A DNA stretch of 64,000 bases from Lentibacillus sp. CBA3610 (GTDB lineage Bacteria; Bacillota; Bacilli; Bacillales; Amphibacillaceae): NCBI RefSeq assembly GCF_013373365.1, contig NZ_CP035925.1, forward strand, positions 1,178,001 to 1,242,000. Direction: 5' to 3'. Numbering within the stretch: position 1 is the first letter of the stretch; every line of letters starts with the position of its first letter. The notes beneath the pieces are model-generated. The model was not told the origin of the DNA. It saw nothing but the letters and a program-made list of their open reading frames with translations, and did no database searches. Positions 8,268 to 17,025 of this stretch are shown in pieces. The position numbers and the translations under genes were made by a program.

Positions 8268-9324
8268 AATAATCACCCTGGTGCGTTTTTTCCGTTGCTA
8301 AAACGAGACGTATTTGAAAATAACTGATCGTTTCACTTATCTCATGTTTAATTTCTTTTAGTTTATAGGATTTTGTGCTGTTTATGGCAGTGCGTATTTC
8401 CTCCTGCTCAGTCGATGTGACGTACTGTCCAAGCGGGAAAGATTCATCATACAATGCAATTTCAACCATATGATCATAGATTGTATTCAATTTTAAGTGC
8501 CGTATGGCTGCAATGTCTTCTGCTGAATAGTTCCTTTCCAAAAATTTTTTGGTTTTATTTGCTGAATTGGTTAACTTCGCCTCTTCCGGCAAATCCCGCA
8601 AAAATTGTGCAAAAAGCGGATATGCTGCTGTATCCTGTGTGATAATTGCCAGCATGCGATGGATAATAGCTGTCCTGATTAAGGGAATATCAATCTGCCT
8701 CAGCCCATAGTGCTCAGCAAGCTGAAAACTGCTCATCCCATAATGCTTATAGCCTGTCAGACTATCAACAAAAAGACTGGCTTCTTTTTCCCAAAAAAGC
8801 TGCAGCAACTGAGAGAGTTCACTATAAAGCTGGCTCAGAAACGCTGTCTGATGATTTCTCCATTGGCGATAATAACTTTTCACCCAAGCCATTACATCCG
8901 GTTTATCAATAACCGGAATGAAATTGAAAGAATTGCTCCTGCTGTTTGTCATTGTTTGAACACTGAGCAGCAATCGTTCCCAGAACACCGGTGCTTTACG
9001 ATTGTATTCCATGCCATTAAAATAACGCACCGGCACATTCTCTGCTGGCTCATTTATCCAATTCATTCCCCTATCGGTTGGCAATACAACGTTATCTCCC
9101 TTCAGTACGAGCAAGTTATGTTTAAACAGTTTCTGTATGTATTCGTCAAAGTCCTGTTTATGTAATGTCTGATAGATACCATAAAAATGTTTCAAATCAT
9201 AGATATGTGAATCCTGTACTGTTTGGATCGAGCGTTTTCCCTTCAGTAAATGATAGACAGCGGAAATGCTTCTTCCTTCACGGAATTTGGAACAGCATGA
9301 AATAATGATATAGTCTAAGAGCAA
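8254..9324 (-). CDS. YpbB-like protein with C-terminal helix-turn-helix domain
   Basis: A 356-residue soluble protein always found next to recQ/recS in Bacillales. The start is a TTG at 9322-9324 preceded by AAGGAG. The N-terminal two thirds are helical without a motif I recognise. The C-terminal region (YSAEDIAAIRHLKLNTIYDHMVE, about residues 268-290, read in parts) looks like the helix-turn-helix domain that other organisms carry on the RecQ C-terminus. This suggests YpbB supplies that module in trans. The gene is translationally coupled to recQ. The function is inferred from context. Confidence 0.75.
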   Translation of the reverse strand: MLLDYIIISCCSKFREGRSISAVYHLLKGKRSIQTVQDSHIYDLKHFYGIYQTLHKQDFDEYIQKLFKHNLLVLKGDNVVLPTDRGMNWINEPAENVPVRYFNGMEYNRKAPVFWERLLLSVQTMTNSRSNSFNFIPVIDKPDVMAWVKSYYRQWRNHQTAFLSQLYSELSQLLQLFWEKEASLFVDSLTGYKHYGMSSFQLAEHYGLRQIDIPLIRTAIIHRMLAIITQDTAAYPLFAQFLRDLPEEAKLTNSANKTKKFLERNYSAEDIAAIRHLKLNTIYDHMVEIALYDESFPLGQYVTSTEQEEIRTAINSTKSYKLKEIKHEISETISYFQIRLVLATEKTHQGDYFVKR

Positions 9325-9491
9325 TGTTTGAACTCCTTTAACAATATGATAACATGCAAGTGTTTTCCCCGCATGTAACTGGCAGTAAGACCTCTATCCG
9401 TATCATTTCAATCATAACACGTTAAGCTGGAGTTGAAATGTATAAAACTCAGATTTACAATAAACGGTATAGGTTGTGTTGAAAGTTTTAA

Positions 9492-9764
<273 letters not shown>

Positions 9765-9881
9765 CAGATAGAAAAATTTTGCGATTCCTTTATAATCTAT
9801 CCTAATCGAAGTTATAAGAAAAGTCAAAAAGTATATAGAAGCGTTCCTATGTTAATATTGAACAGGAACGCTTCATTAATT

Positions 9882-11048
9882 TTATTCAGGAGTAATGGGG
9901 TTTACCCCTTCCGGCACCCTGACCGGAGCGGATAAATCGTATGAATTGATGTTATCATCAGGCAGATTGGAGAATAACACGTCTTCATAACCGAAACTCT
10001 TTGCTGTCATTAAAATGGCGTCAATCATGGTTGTCAATATCTCTCCATCACCTGAAATATTTGTGAAATCAACCTGGAGCTGTGAGCCATTTTCCTGCAC
10101 CGAAAAGTCAGCTGATTCAGGGATTGTTCCAGAAACATTAAATTCTTCCTCATCCCTTTTCATCTCAGATAAAGCTGTTTCAAAACCAGCCTGATCGTCA
10201 ATTGGAACTTGCACTAGAAACCCTCTTTCTGATTCCGGTACCTGATAGTGCTTATAGATATTTTTTGTCGGTTGTAATGGCAGCTCTTTGACAGTTCCGA
10301 TTTGACCCAGATTGACGGGTCTACTAAATATGACATGATCCACCTGAATGGGGAGAAACATAGCTGCTAATAAGTCCTCGAACAGACTCACCTCTAAAGA
10401 CCCATTTTTAACAGGAGAAAAGTCCTCCGGCAGATCAATTTGAGCTTGCTGATTGGATACATCCAACTGGACATCAACATCGGAGAACATGTAATCACTG
10501 AGACCCCATGCCTCTTCGTCCAGATGATCGCCAATTTCACCATAAAATTGCTCTTTTTCAACTGAATCGGAAACAACGAGAGACAATGGTATGATGTATT
10601 GTCCTTGCAAATCGGCAACAGCACCATGAATCATCATGTCATTATCCCCGGTCTCCTGGATGACATGTGAATCTGATTTATCAGTCATCAAGACAGTTTC
10701 CCCCGCTTCCCCATTACTTTCGGTGGATGATCCCGCTTCTTCACCGGCATCCGAACTTTCATTGGAAATCGTTTTATCCAATGCTTGATCAAGAGAACGA
10801 TCACTATTATCCTGTACCATTGTGTCATTTATAAATAAAGGCACTAACAGGAGTAATACAGCAGCAGCTATAACAGCAGACATTACCGGAGCAAAAGCAA
10901 ATCTTTTCTTCGTATGTGATTTTTCAGGTTGATTCACCTCTGAGGAAATGCGTTGATATAAGTGGTCTTTATCCAAATCATCTTTAATCTTTGGCATATG
11001 TTTCAATGATTCTTTAATCTTGTCTTCGTTGTACTTGAATCTGTTCAT
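9882..11048 (-). CDS. rsiX: Anti-sigma factor RsiX
   Basis: A single-pass membrane protein of 388 residues. Residues 1-55 are basic and cytoplasmic (the presumed sigma-binding part), one membrane segment spans about 57-74, and the remainder is a large extracytoplasmic domain with an acidic Ser/Glu-rich linker after the membrane. The ATG overlaps the sigX stop codon (ATGA), so the pair is co-translated. Sequence similarity to characterised RsiX is inferred mainly from topology, length and the sigX context. Confidence 0.8.
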   Translation of the reverse strand: MNRFKYNEDKIKESLKHMPKIKDDLDKDHLYQRISSEVNQPEKSHTKKRFAFAPVMSAVIAAAVLLLLVPLFINDTMVQDNSDRSLDQALDKTISNESSDAGEEAGSSTESNGEAGETVLMTDKSDSHVIQETGDNDMMIHGAVADLQGQYIIPLSLVVSDSVEKEQFYGEIGDHLDEEAWGLSDYMFSDVDVQLDVSNQQAQIDLPEDFSPVKNGSLEVSLFEDLLAAMFLPIQVDHVIFSRPVNLGQIGTVKELPLQPTKNIYKHYQVPESERGFLVQVPIDDQAGFETALSEMKRDEEEFNVSGTIPESADFSVQENGSQLQVDFTNISGDGEILTTMIDAILMTAKSFGYEDVLFSNLPDDNINSYDLSAPVRVPEGVNPITPE

Positions 11049-11575
11049 TCGGCATCTCCTCCTTCCTGTTGTTCTGAATGAATATACGTTTGTAATTTTT
11101 TTAATCCCCGGTGCTGCGTTGTTTTAACTTTACTCACACTGACGTTCAAAATATCCGCTGTTTCCTGAATGGTAAATGACTGTATGTAACGCAGAATGAG
11201 AACACTTTTTTGTTCAGGTGTACATTTATCCAAATAACGGTAAACATTACTGATCATCTCGTTTTGAACCGTTATCTCTTCGGGGAGCGGATTCTGATCC
11301 TTGATTAATTCACCATGTTCACGCCAGTCAAAAAAACCGGCAATCCGTTTCCTTTTTTGCTTTCTAAAGTAATCGATGGTAATATGTCTGGCAATCGAAA
11401 AAAGCCAAGTCTTCTCACTGCTTTCCCCTTTAAACGAATGATAGGATTTCAAAACTTTGATATAAACTTCCTGAACGAGGTCTTCACACGTTTCTTTATC
11501 TTTTACCATATAAAAAACAAATTGATACAGGTCATTATGATAATTCTCGTAAAACTTCTCAAAAACGGCTTCCAT
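11045..11575 (-). CDS. sigX: ECF RNA polymerase sigma factor SigX
   Basis: An extracytoplasmic-function sigma factor that in Bacillus directs genes altering cell-surface charge and membrane composition. Region 2 contains DLVQEVYIKVLKSY and TWLFSIARHITIDYFRK. Region 4 contains the helix-turn-helix FTIQETADILNVSVSKVKT. The start at 11575 follows a strong GGGGGA site. An in-frame ATG at 11611 lies within the -10/-35 region of the promoter described next and is therefore rejected. The product is about 176 residues and is coupled to rsiX. Confidence 0.92.
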   Translation of the reverse strand: MEAVFEKFYENYHNDLYQFVFYMVKDKETCEDLVQEVYIKVLKSYHSFKGESSEKTWLFSIARHITIDYFRKQKRKRIAGFFDWREHGELIKDQNPLPEEITVQNEMISNVYRYLDKCTPEQKSVLILRYIQSFTIQETADILNVSVSKVKTTQHRGLKKLQTYIHSEQQEGGDAE

Positions 11576-11599
11576 AAAAATCCCCCGTTCATTACCATA

Positions 11600-11625
11600 G
11601 TCGTTTACCACCAGAAAACGTTACA
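11600..11625 (-). promoter_or_regulatory. ECF-type autoregulatory promoter of sigX
   Basis: On the minus strand TGTAAC (11620-11625) and CGAC (11600-11603) are separated by 16 bases. This matches the SigX promoter consensus (TGTAAC, 16-17 bases, CGAC). It lies about 25 bases upstream of the sigX start codon, indicating autoregulation. Confidence 0.75.
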
Positions 11626-11790
11626 ATTTCATCTATATTTTTATAAAATAGATTTTATCACTGATTATCAATCATGCTGATATTTCATTGTAATGCTATC
11701 CCATTTCATTGCTATAACGTTAACTTTTCTTATGATATTACCATAAATTATACGTGATATCGTTTAAAAATGAAAAAATACCAACAGTGT

Positions 11791-12309
11791 TTAGTTGGCA
11801 TTTTGTAAATTAAAACGATTATTCGCATATTTTTTAAAGAAGTGGCTTACAATCGGGTATAATAAAATAATAAATACGGCATTGCCAATTGCATGATACG
11901 TATCAAACGGCAGACCTGCCAAATAGTATGGCCAAAATTTGCCGGCAATTGAGTATGTTGTCAATGATATGATAAACCCATATAAATAACCGCTGAAAAC
12001 GGCAAACAAAGCGATGGCGTATATCGGGATTTGTCCGAAATACTTGCCTAACCAGCCGCTCATGACACCTATCATTGCCCAGGAAACAACCTGCCATATC
12101 GTCCAAATACCCATGCCCAACAGCATATTTGATAAAAACGTCGTTAATAATGCCAGTGTGAGGGCAGCCATTGGACCCAGCAGGAACCCGCAAATGATAA
12201 TCAATGCTGTAACCGGCTGCACATTGGGAAGAAATGCAAAAAAACTTCTTCCGACAACCGCAAGTGCAGCGAGCAATGCCAGCAACGTTAATTTATATGT
12301 GTTCATCAA
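11791..12309 (-). CDS. ECF transporter S component, probably for cobalamin
   Basis: A 172-residue integral membrane protein with about six hydrophobic segments and the short, Gly- and Ala-rich helices typical of energy-coupling-factor substrate-binding subunits. It requires EcfT and the EcfA ATPases, which are not in the window. It is the second gene of a two-gene unit that starts at the DUF4430 lipoprotein and is led by a cobalamin riboswitch, so cobalamin or a precursor is the inferred substrate. CbrT-type S components are the closest functional analogues. The ATG is one base beyond the upstream stop, implying coupling. Confidence 0.82.
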   Translation of the reverse strand: MMNTYKLTLLALLAALAVVGRSFFAFLPNVQPVTALIIICGFLLGPMAALTLALLTTFLSNMLLGMGIWTIWQVVSWAMIGVMSGWLGKYFGQIPIYAIALFAVFSGYLYGFIISLTTYSIAGKFWPYYLAGLPFDTYHAIGNAVFIILLYPIVSHFFKKYANNRFNLQNAN

Positions 12310-12310
12310 C

Positions 12311-12745
12311 TTATTCCCATGCCTGTAAATCGAATGTTACTTCATCGCCGGGAGATAATTCATATTCGGCGGCACCTACATTTGCCATCTCACCATTTAC
12401 CTCGAAAATCCAAGCCTTTTGTTCATCTTCTTCAGCAGATACACGTTCAATGGTCGTTATAAATTGTCCATTTTCTTCGGTTTCAACATAAAAATTCTCC
12501 TGAAGAACATCCATTAAAATAGCGCCTTCTTCAATCTCAATTTCTTTTTCGGCTACATATTCCGCCCCATTATCCATACTTACCGTAATACGAATCTCAT
12601 CTTCACTAAGTTCTCCATCGGTATTTTCGTTTGTAGCAGTCTGTAAATTGTTGTTTGATTCAGTTTGTTCTTCACCGGCACCACACCCGGCTAGCAATCC
12701 GATAACAACGAATAATGATGCAATACGTAAAATCCATTTGTTCAC
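12311..12745 (-). CDS. DUF4430-domain lipoprotein, probable cobalamin-binding partner
   Basis: A 144-residue secreted lipoprotein: signal peptide at residues 1-20 with lipobox LLAGC (Cys21), an acidic Asn-rich linker, and a small beta domain from about residue 50 to the end (motifs GAILMDVLQENF and WIFEVNGEMANVGAAEYEL). The domain resembles DUF4430, the family related to the C-terminal domain of transcobalamin and intrinsic factor. The start is GTG with GGAGG upstream. Together with the riboswitch and the S component this suggests an extracellular cobalamin-capture subunit; binding itself is not shown. Confidence 0.8.
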   Translation of the reverse strand: MNKWILRIASLFVVIGLLAGCGAGEEQTESNNNLQTATNENTDGELSEDEIRITVSMDNGAEYVAEKEIEIEEGAILMDVLQENFYVETEENGQFITTIERVSAEEDEQKAWIFEVNGEMANVGAAEYELSPGDEVTFDLQAWE

Positions 12746-12914
12746 TGCTGATTCCTCCCATATATGTTTGTTTTTGACAGTAAGCCATTTCAGACTTACT
12801 TATCTGCATTTGTGTGAACCGGGCTTTGTCTAAAGGCTTGATAATAAGCCAGGTTTAAAAGGAGAAATGGACAATGGAAACCAAAAACACTACAAGAATG
12901 GCAGTATAGAACAT

Positions 12915-12945
12915 TAAAAAAGCCAACCTCCTTCAAAGGTCAGCT
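12915..12945 (-). terminator. Riboswitch-controlled attenuator
   Basis: Stem AGCTGACCT / AGGTTGGCT with a 7-nt loop followed by six T, between the cobalamin riboswitch and the DUF4430 gene. The position after the aptamer and before the first codon suggests premature termination when the ligand is bound. Confidence 0.75.
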
Positions 12946-13027
12946 TAAAGACAATCGAAACATACATACGTCATTCATACTAAGGTTCCGGTTGTCCCAA
13001 TCGCTCAAATCCCCGAAGCATTGAAAC

Positions 13028-13190
13028 ATCAGACATTGGCAGGTCTACTGACTTGTGACATATACCTACTTTAAGCCCTTCCCATATGGAATGCCATACA
13101 GTGGTTAATGCTTATTTCGTATCTCACTTACAGTTGCGAGGACAGTTCCAGCTTCTCACTGGATTCCCTTTCAAACAAAAGCACCAATAT
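13028..13190 (-). ncRNA. Cobalamin (B12) riboswitch
   Basis: On the minus strand the conserved aptamer blocks appear in order: GGTGC near 13185, AAAGGGAA, a GTGAGAA segment, CTGTCCTCGCAACTGTA, ACCACTG, GGGAAGG, and the B12 box AGTCAGTAGACCTGCC at about 13038-13054. The element precedes a terminator and the DUF4430/S-component pair, so it controls their transcription. The 5' limit is placed a few bases before GGTGC and is approximate. Confidence 0.9.
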
Positions 13191-13271
13191 CTATTATACC
13201 TCTTTAAAATGTCAAAGCTATCCTATCATAATTCAATATTTTATTCCAGTGTCTCTTTGAAAAAAACATTT

Positions 13272-15035
13272 TTAATCAGCATGTAATGGGATTTTGATTT
13301 CAAATGTTGTCCCTTCATTCATCTTGCTTTTAACACTAATCCTACCTTCATGAGCTTCAACAATATTTTTGGCAATGGCAAGGCCGAGGCCAGTTCCTTT
13401 TTTACTGCTGCTTTTTGCCCGTGATTTGTCAGCTTTATAAAACCGTTCAAAAACAAAAGGTATATCTTCTTCCGGTATGCCACTCCCATTATCTTCAATG
13501 GATATATAAAGATACGTATCTGAACTGTCGACAATAACCTTCACATAACCATTTTCTTTCGTGTGTCTGATGGCGTTATCAATCAAATTCGTGAAAACTT
13601 GTTCTAAACGGTCAGCATCAATTGATATGTCGGAAACAGTCAGATTCTTTTCCGATATTAATTGAACATCGTTATCCTCAGCTATTCCCCTGAACTTTCT
13701 GATAATACGTTCCACATAAGCATCCGCATTAACGGTTTCTTTATTCAACCGCGTATAACCGGCTTCCATTCGGGCAAGATCCAAAAGTTCATTGACAAGT
13801 CTGCCCATTCGGAATGATACTTCATGAATAATCTGCGCCAATTCATTTTTTTCCTCTTTTGATTCAGCAACATCATCAACAATCGCTTCACTATATCCTT
13901 GCAGCATCGATATCGGTGTCCGCAATTCATGGGATACATTAGCAATAAAACCTTTACGCATTTTATCCATTTGCCTTTCCTCTGTCATATCCCGGATAAC
14001 TGCTACCGCTCCGCGCACATAAGTCTGATCATACAACGGTGTCATAATCATAACCCATGTACGGCCTTGTGAATTTATTTCCCGGACCACTTCATTTTCA
14101 TCATGAATCACACTGCGCAATATGTCGTTTAATGGTTCCGGTGATTTCGGATTATCTTCATTCAATTCCATACCATTCTCATAATAAAGATTTTCGATAA
14201 ACTGTTTCGCAGGCGGATTGGTGACCAGCATATCGCCGTTTCGGTTCAGCGTGATGACACCATCGGCCATTGAACTGACAATGTTCGAAATCTGTTCCTT
14301 TTCCTGCCTTAAAGCATTGATATGAAATTTCAGCTGTCTGCCCATTCGGTTAAACGCCATCGCCAGTTCACCAATCTCATCATGCGTCAGGATCGGTACT
14401 TTTGTGTTAAATTCCCCTCGCGTCAAATCAAGTGCTGCCTCCCGCATTTTGATCAGTGGTGATGTGATTCGTGTCGACAGGAAAAATGCAAATATGATAG
14501 TTAAAATAATAGCAATCCCGGCGGCCAGGAAGATGATTTTAGTTGTCTCAGCTTTTGTCTGATTCACAATATCCAATGATTGAAAGATAAAGACTGCCCC
14601 ATCCTGATTAACCGGTGTACCAACAATCATCGCCTCAACATCACTGTTTGGCAAACTCGTTTCTTTTCTGACATTTTCACCATCTGTAAAAACGCCCATT
14701 AATTCTTCATCCGTCTGCAGCCATTCCAGGTTAAGATCATTTAAGTCATCATCAGTACTGTCCGAAATCCGGTGTGTGCCGTCACCGTGAACAACGGCAA
14801 TCCGGCTGACCGGATCTTTAATCAGTTCCGCATTTTCCAAAGCCAGGTCCCGGTCATCGTACTGTTCAACCATCTGGGACACCCTTGTTGCGGTTTGCAT
14901 CATATCATTTTCGGCTTCGTTAATATGAAAGGTTTCAAAAAACTCCAATAATAGAATCGTTAGAATAAACAATACAAAAGAAACTAGCAATAGTATTGTT
15001 ATTGCTAGCTTTCCTACAACGCTACGCCAGAACAT
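13272..15035 (-). CDS. resE: Redox-responsive sensor histidine kinase ResE
   Basis: A membrane histidine kinase of 587 residues, partner of ResD in controlling anaerobic respiration and cytochrome genes. It has a membrane helix at about 10-32, an extracytoplasmic sensor region (about 35-165), a second helix (about 167-188), a HAMP domain (about 190-240), a PAS-like domain (about 245-350), phosphoacceptor His369 in SHELRTP, and the ATPase domain with N box DNAIRHTKENG and G boxes DNGSGIP and GTGLGLAIAKN. It overlaps the resD stop codon by one base (TAATG). Confidence 0.95.
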   Translation of the reverse strand: MFWRSVVGKLAITILLLVSFVLFILTILLLEFFETFHINEAENDMMQTATRVSQMVEQYDDRDLALENAELIKDPVSRIAVVHGDGTHRISDSTDDDLNDLNLEWLQTDEELMGVFTDGENVRKETSLPNSDVEAMIVGTPVNQDGAVFIFQSLDIVNQTKAETTKIIFLAAGIAIILTIIFAFFLSTRITSPLIKMREAALDLTRGEFNTKVPILTHDEIGELAMAFNRMGRQLKFHINALRQEKEQISNIVSSMADGVITLNRNGDMLVTNPPAKQFIENLYYENGMELNEDNPKSPEPLNDILRSVIHDENEVVREINSQGRTWVMIMTPLYDQTYVRGAVAVIRDMTEERQMDKMRKGFIANVSHELRTPISMLQGYSEAIVDDVAESKEEKNELAQIIHEVSFRMGRLVNELLDLARMEAGYTRLNKETVNADAYVERIIRKFRGIAEDNDVQLISEKNLTVSDISIDADRLEQVFTNLIDNAIRHTKENGYVKVIVDSSDTYLYISIEDNGSGIPEEDIPFVFERFYKADKSRAKSSSKKGTGLGLAIAKNIVEAHEGRISVKSKMNEGTTFEIKIPLHAD

Positions 15036-15751
15036 TATGCATCATCTACCTCAAATTTATATCCGACACCCCAGACAGTTACAATCATATCTGCGGCCTG
15101 TTTGGATACATGATTTAACTTTTCCCGCAGCCGTTTCACATGTGTGTCAACTGTCCGCAAATCACCAAAGAATTCATATTCCCATACTTCCTTCAGCAAT
15201 ACTTCCCTGCTGAACACTTTATCAGGTGCTTCAGCCAGGAAACATAATAATTCATATTCTTTCGGTGTAAGACTGACCTCGATCCCATCAGCTGTTACGC
15301 GATGGGCATCATAGTCGATGGTCAGGTGCGGAAAAACAATTAAATTTTTAGTAGGCTTATCCGTCTCATTATATTTGCTGGAGGTAACCCTTCTTAAAAC
15401 GGCTTTGACCCGCAGCACAACTTCTCTTGGGCTGAAAGGTTTCACGATATAGTCATCCGACCCGACTTCAAAACCCTGGACGCGATTGGATTCCTCGCCT
15501 TTAGCCGTAAGCATGATAATTGGTGTCATTTTTTCTTTGCGCAATTCCTTTGTCACTTCAATACCATCCATCTCAGGCATCATAATATCCAGCAAGATAA
15601 CGTCGAAGTCTGTATCCAATGCGAGCTCTAATGCTTCTTTCCCGTCTCCCGCTTCTTCTACAATGAAATCTTCTTTCTCAAGATACATTTTAACCAGTCT
15701 GCGAATTCGATCCTCATCGTCGACTACTAATATTTTCGGATTTTCATTCAT
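15035..15751 (-). CDS. resD: Response regulator ResD
   Basis: An OmpR/PhoB-type response regulator of 238 residues. The receiver domain has the acidic pocket DDED (about 11-14), phosphoacceptor Asp55 (LLDIMMP) and Lys in IVKPFSP. The C-terminal winged helix includes LTPKEYELL and VDTHVKRLREK. It activates respiration genes when phosphorylated by ResE. It lies directly upstream of resE and downstream of resABC, the standard order. Confidence 0.95.
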   Translation of the reverse strand: MNENPKILVVDDEDRIRRLVKMYLEKEDFIVEEAGDGKEALELALDTDFDVILLDIMMPEMDGIEVTKELRKEKMTPIIMLTAKGEESNRVQGFEVGSDDYIVKPFSPREVVLRVKAVLRRVTSSKYNETDKPTKNLIVFPHLTIDYDAHRVTADGIEVSLTPKEYELLCFLAEAPDKVFSREVLLKEVWEYEFFGDLRTVDTHVKRLREKLNHVSKQAADMIVTVWGVGYKFEVDDA

Positions 15752-15811
15752 TTTAAGTCCCCCCTTTTTATAAGTTTCGTGCGCCGCTAATGACGTGGAA
15801 AGCCATTATGT

Positions 15812-17002
15812 CTATGCATAGGAGTGAAGCCCCGCTAAAAGCAGGTTAACGGCAATCAGGTTAAATAGTATAATCGCAAAGCCTATAACAGCCAGCCAAG
15901 CTGACTTTTCACCATGCCAACCTCTTGATAAGCGCAAGTGCAGGAATGCGGCATAAAAGAACCATGTCACCAGCGCCCAAACTTCTTTAGGATCCCATCC
16001 CCAGAAACGATCCCAGGCAATTTGCGCCCAAATGGCAGCGAATATCAGGCCACCTAATGTGAATACAGGAAATCCGATAGCTACTGCACGATATGATATT
16101 TCATCAAGCATATCAGGTTTAGCCTTTTTCAGGAAGGGCTGGATAGCCGCTCCGACCCGTTTGCGCAAAATGAGCCGGGTTAAGCCGTATAAACCCAGTC
16201 CAGTCAGCACGGACCAAATAAGTGTGTTGAATTTTCTGGCTGCATCGACCCCTTGCATCCATGACGGAGCATCAAACAACGGTTCCATCCGGTCCCCTGT
16301 TAAAAGGGACCCCTCGTTCGGGCCGGCAATTGGCGGCAGGTGATAATCCGTTGTAACCGTCTCACCATTGAAGGAGTACTCAAATTCTGCGCTGTATCCT
16401 GAAATGTTGAAAGCGGTCGATATGACACTGAAGCCTACAAAGATGAACAAGCCGAACAAAATGATCTCGAGCAATATTGTCCGTTTGCTCCGCACGGTCT
16501 GATCGATTTGCCTGATCAGATATATGAGTGCTGCTACAAAACTAACTGCCAAAATTGCCTGACCTAACCCAACTGTTGTCACATGGATGTACAACCAATG
16601 GCTTTGCAGTGACGGAACCAGTGGTGCAATTTCGGACGGAAACACACTCGCATAGGCGATTAATATCATGGCGACAGGCAGGGCAAACAAACCTAGTATA
16701 TCTAACTTGTAAATAAAGTAAAGGACAATAAATGCCAACACCAGTGACATGCCGAAAAATGTCACAAATTCGAACATGTTACTGACGGGTGCGTGCCCGC
16801 TTGCCATCCACCTCGTAATAAAATAGACAATTTGTGCAAGGAAACCCACAATGGTAAGTGTGATTCCAATTTTTCCGCTAATCCCCTTTTTGGTACGCTT
16901 GTTTTTTTGTCTGATTGTCGCACCAAAAAAAAAGGTAGCAATCAAATAAAGAACGAATGCCGTGTACAGCATCGTACTGCTTATCTCAATCAATGAACCC
17001 AT
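15812..17002 (-). CDS. resC: Cytochrome c biogenesis protein ResC (CcsA family)
   Basis: A polytopic membrane protein of 396 residues that with ResB handles haem transfer and attachment to apocytochrome c outside the membrane. The tryptophan-rich WWD-type motif [14 protein letters not shown] lies at about residues 333-346. Conserved His residues flank it, including HVTTVG (about 140) and the [10 protein letters not shown] loop. It follows resB by a 23-base gap and is the third gene of the res operon. Confidence 0.93.
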   Translation of the reverse strand: MGSLIEISSTMLYTAFVLYLIATFFFGATIRQKNKRTKKGISGKIGITLTIVGFLAQIVYFITRWMASGHAPVSNMFEFVTFFGMSLVLAFIVLYFIYKLDILGLFALPVAMILIAYASVFPSEIAPLVPSLQSHWLYIHVTTVGLGQAILAVSFVAALIYLIRQIDQTVRSKRTILLEIILFGLFIFVGFSVISTAFNISGYSAEFEYSFNGETVTTDYHLPPIAGPNEGSLLTGDRMEPLFDAPSWMQGVDAARKFNTLIWSVLTGLGLYGLTRLILRKRVGAAIQPFLKKAKPDMLDEISYRAVAIGFPVFTLGGLIFAAIWAQIAWDRFWGWDPKEVWALVTWFFYAAFLHLRLSRGWHGEKSAWLAVIGFAIILFNLIAVNLLLAGLHSYA

Positions 17003-17025
17003 TTATATCCTCCTTCGCTATACCG

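Noticed and set aside
9361-9400. Shared CATGTAACTGGCA motif with 25037
   Set aside because: Only about 18 bases match and flanking sequence differs; too short to call a repeat family from two copies.
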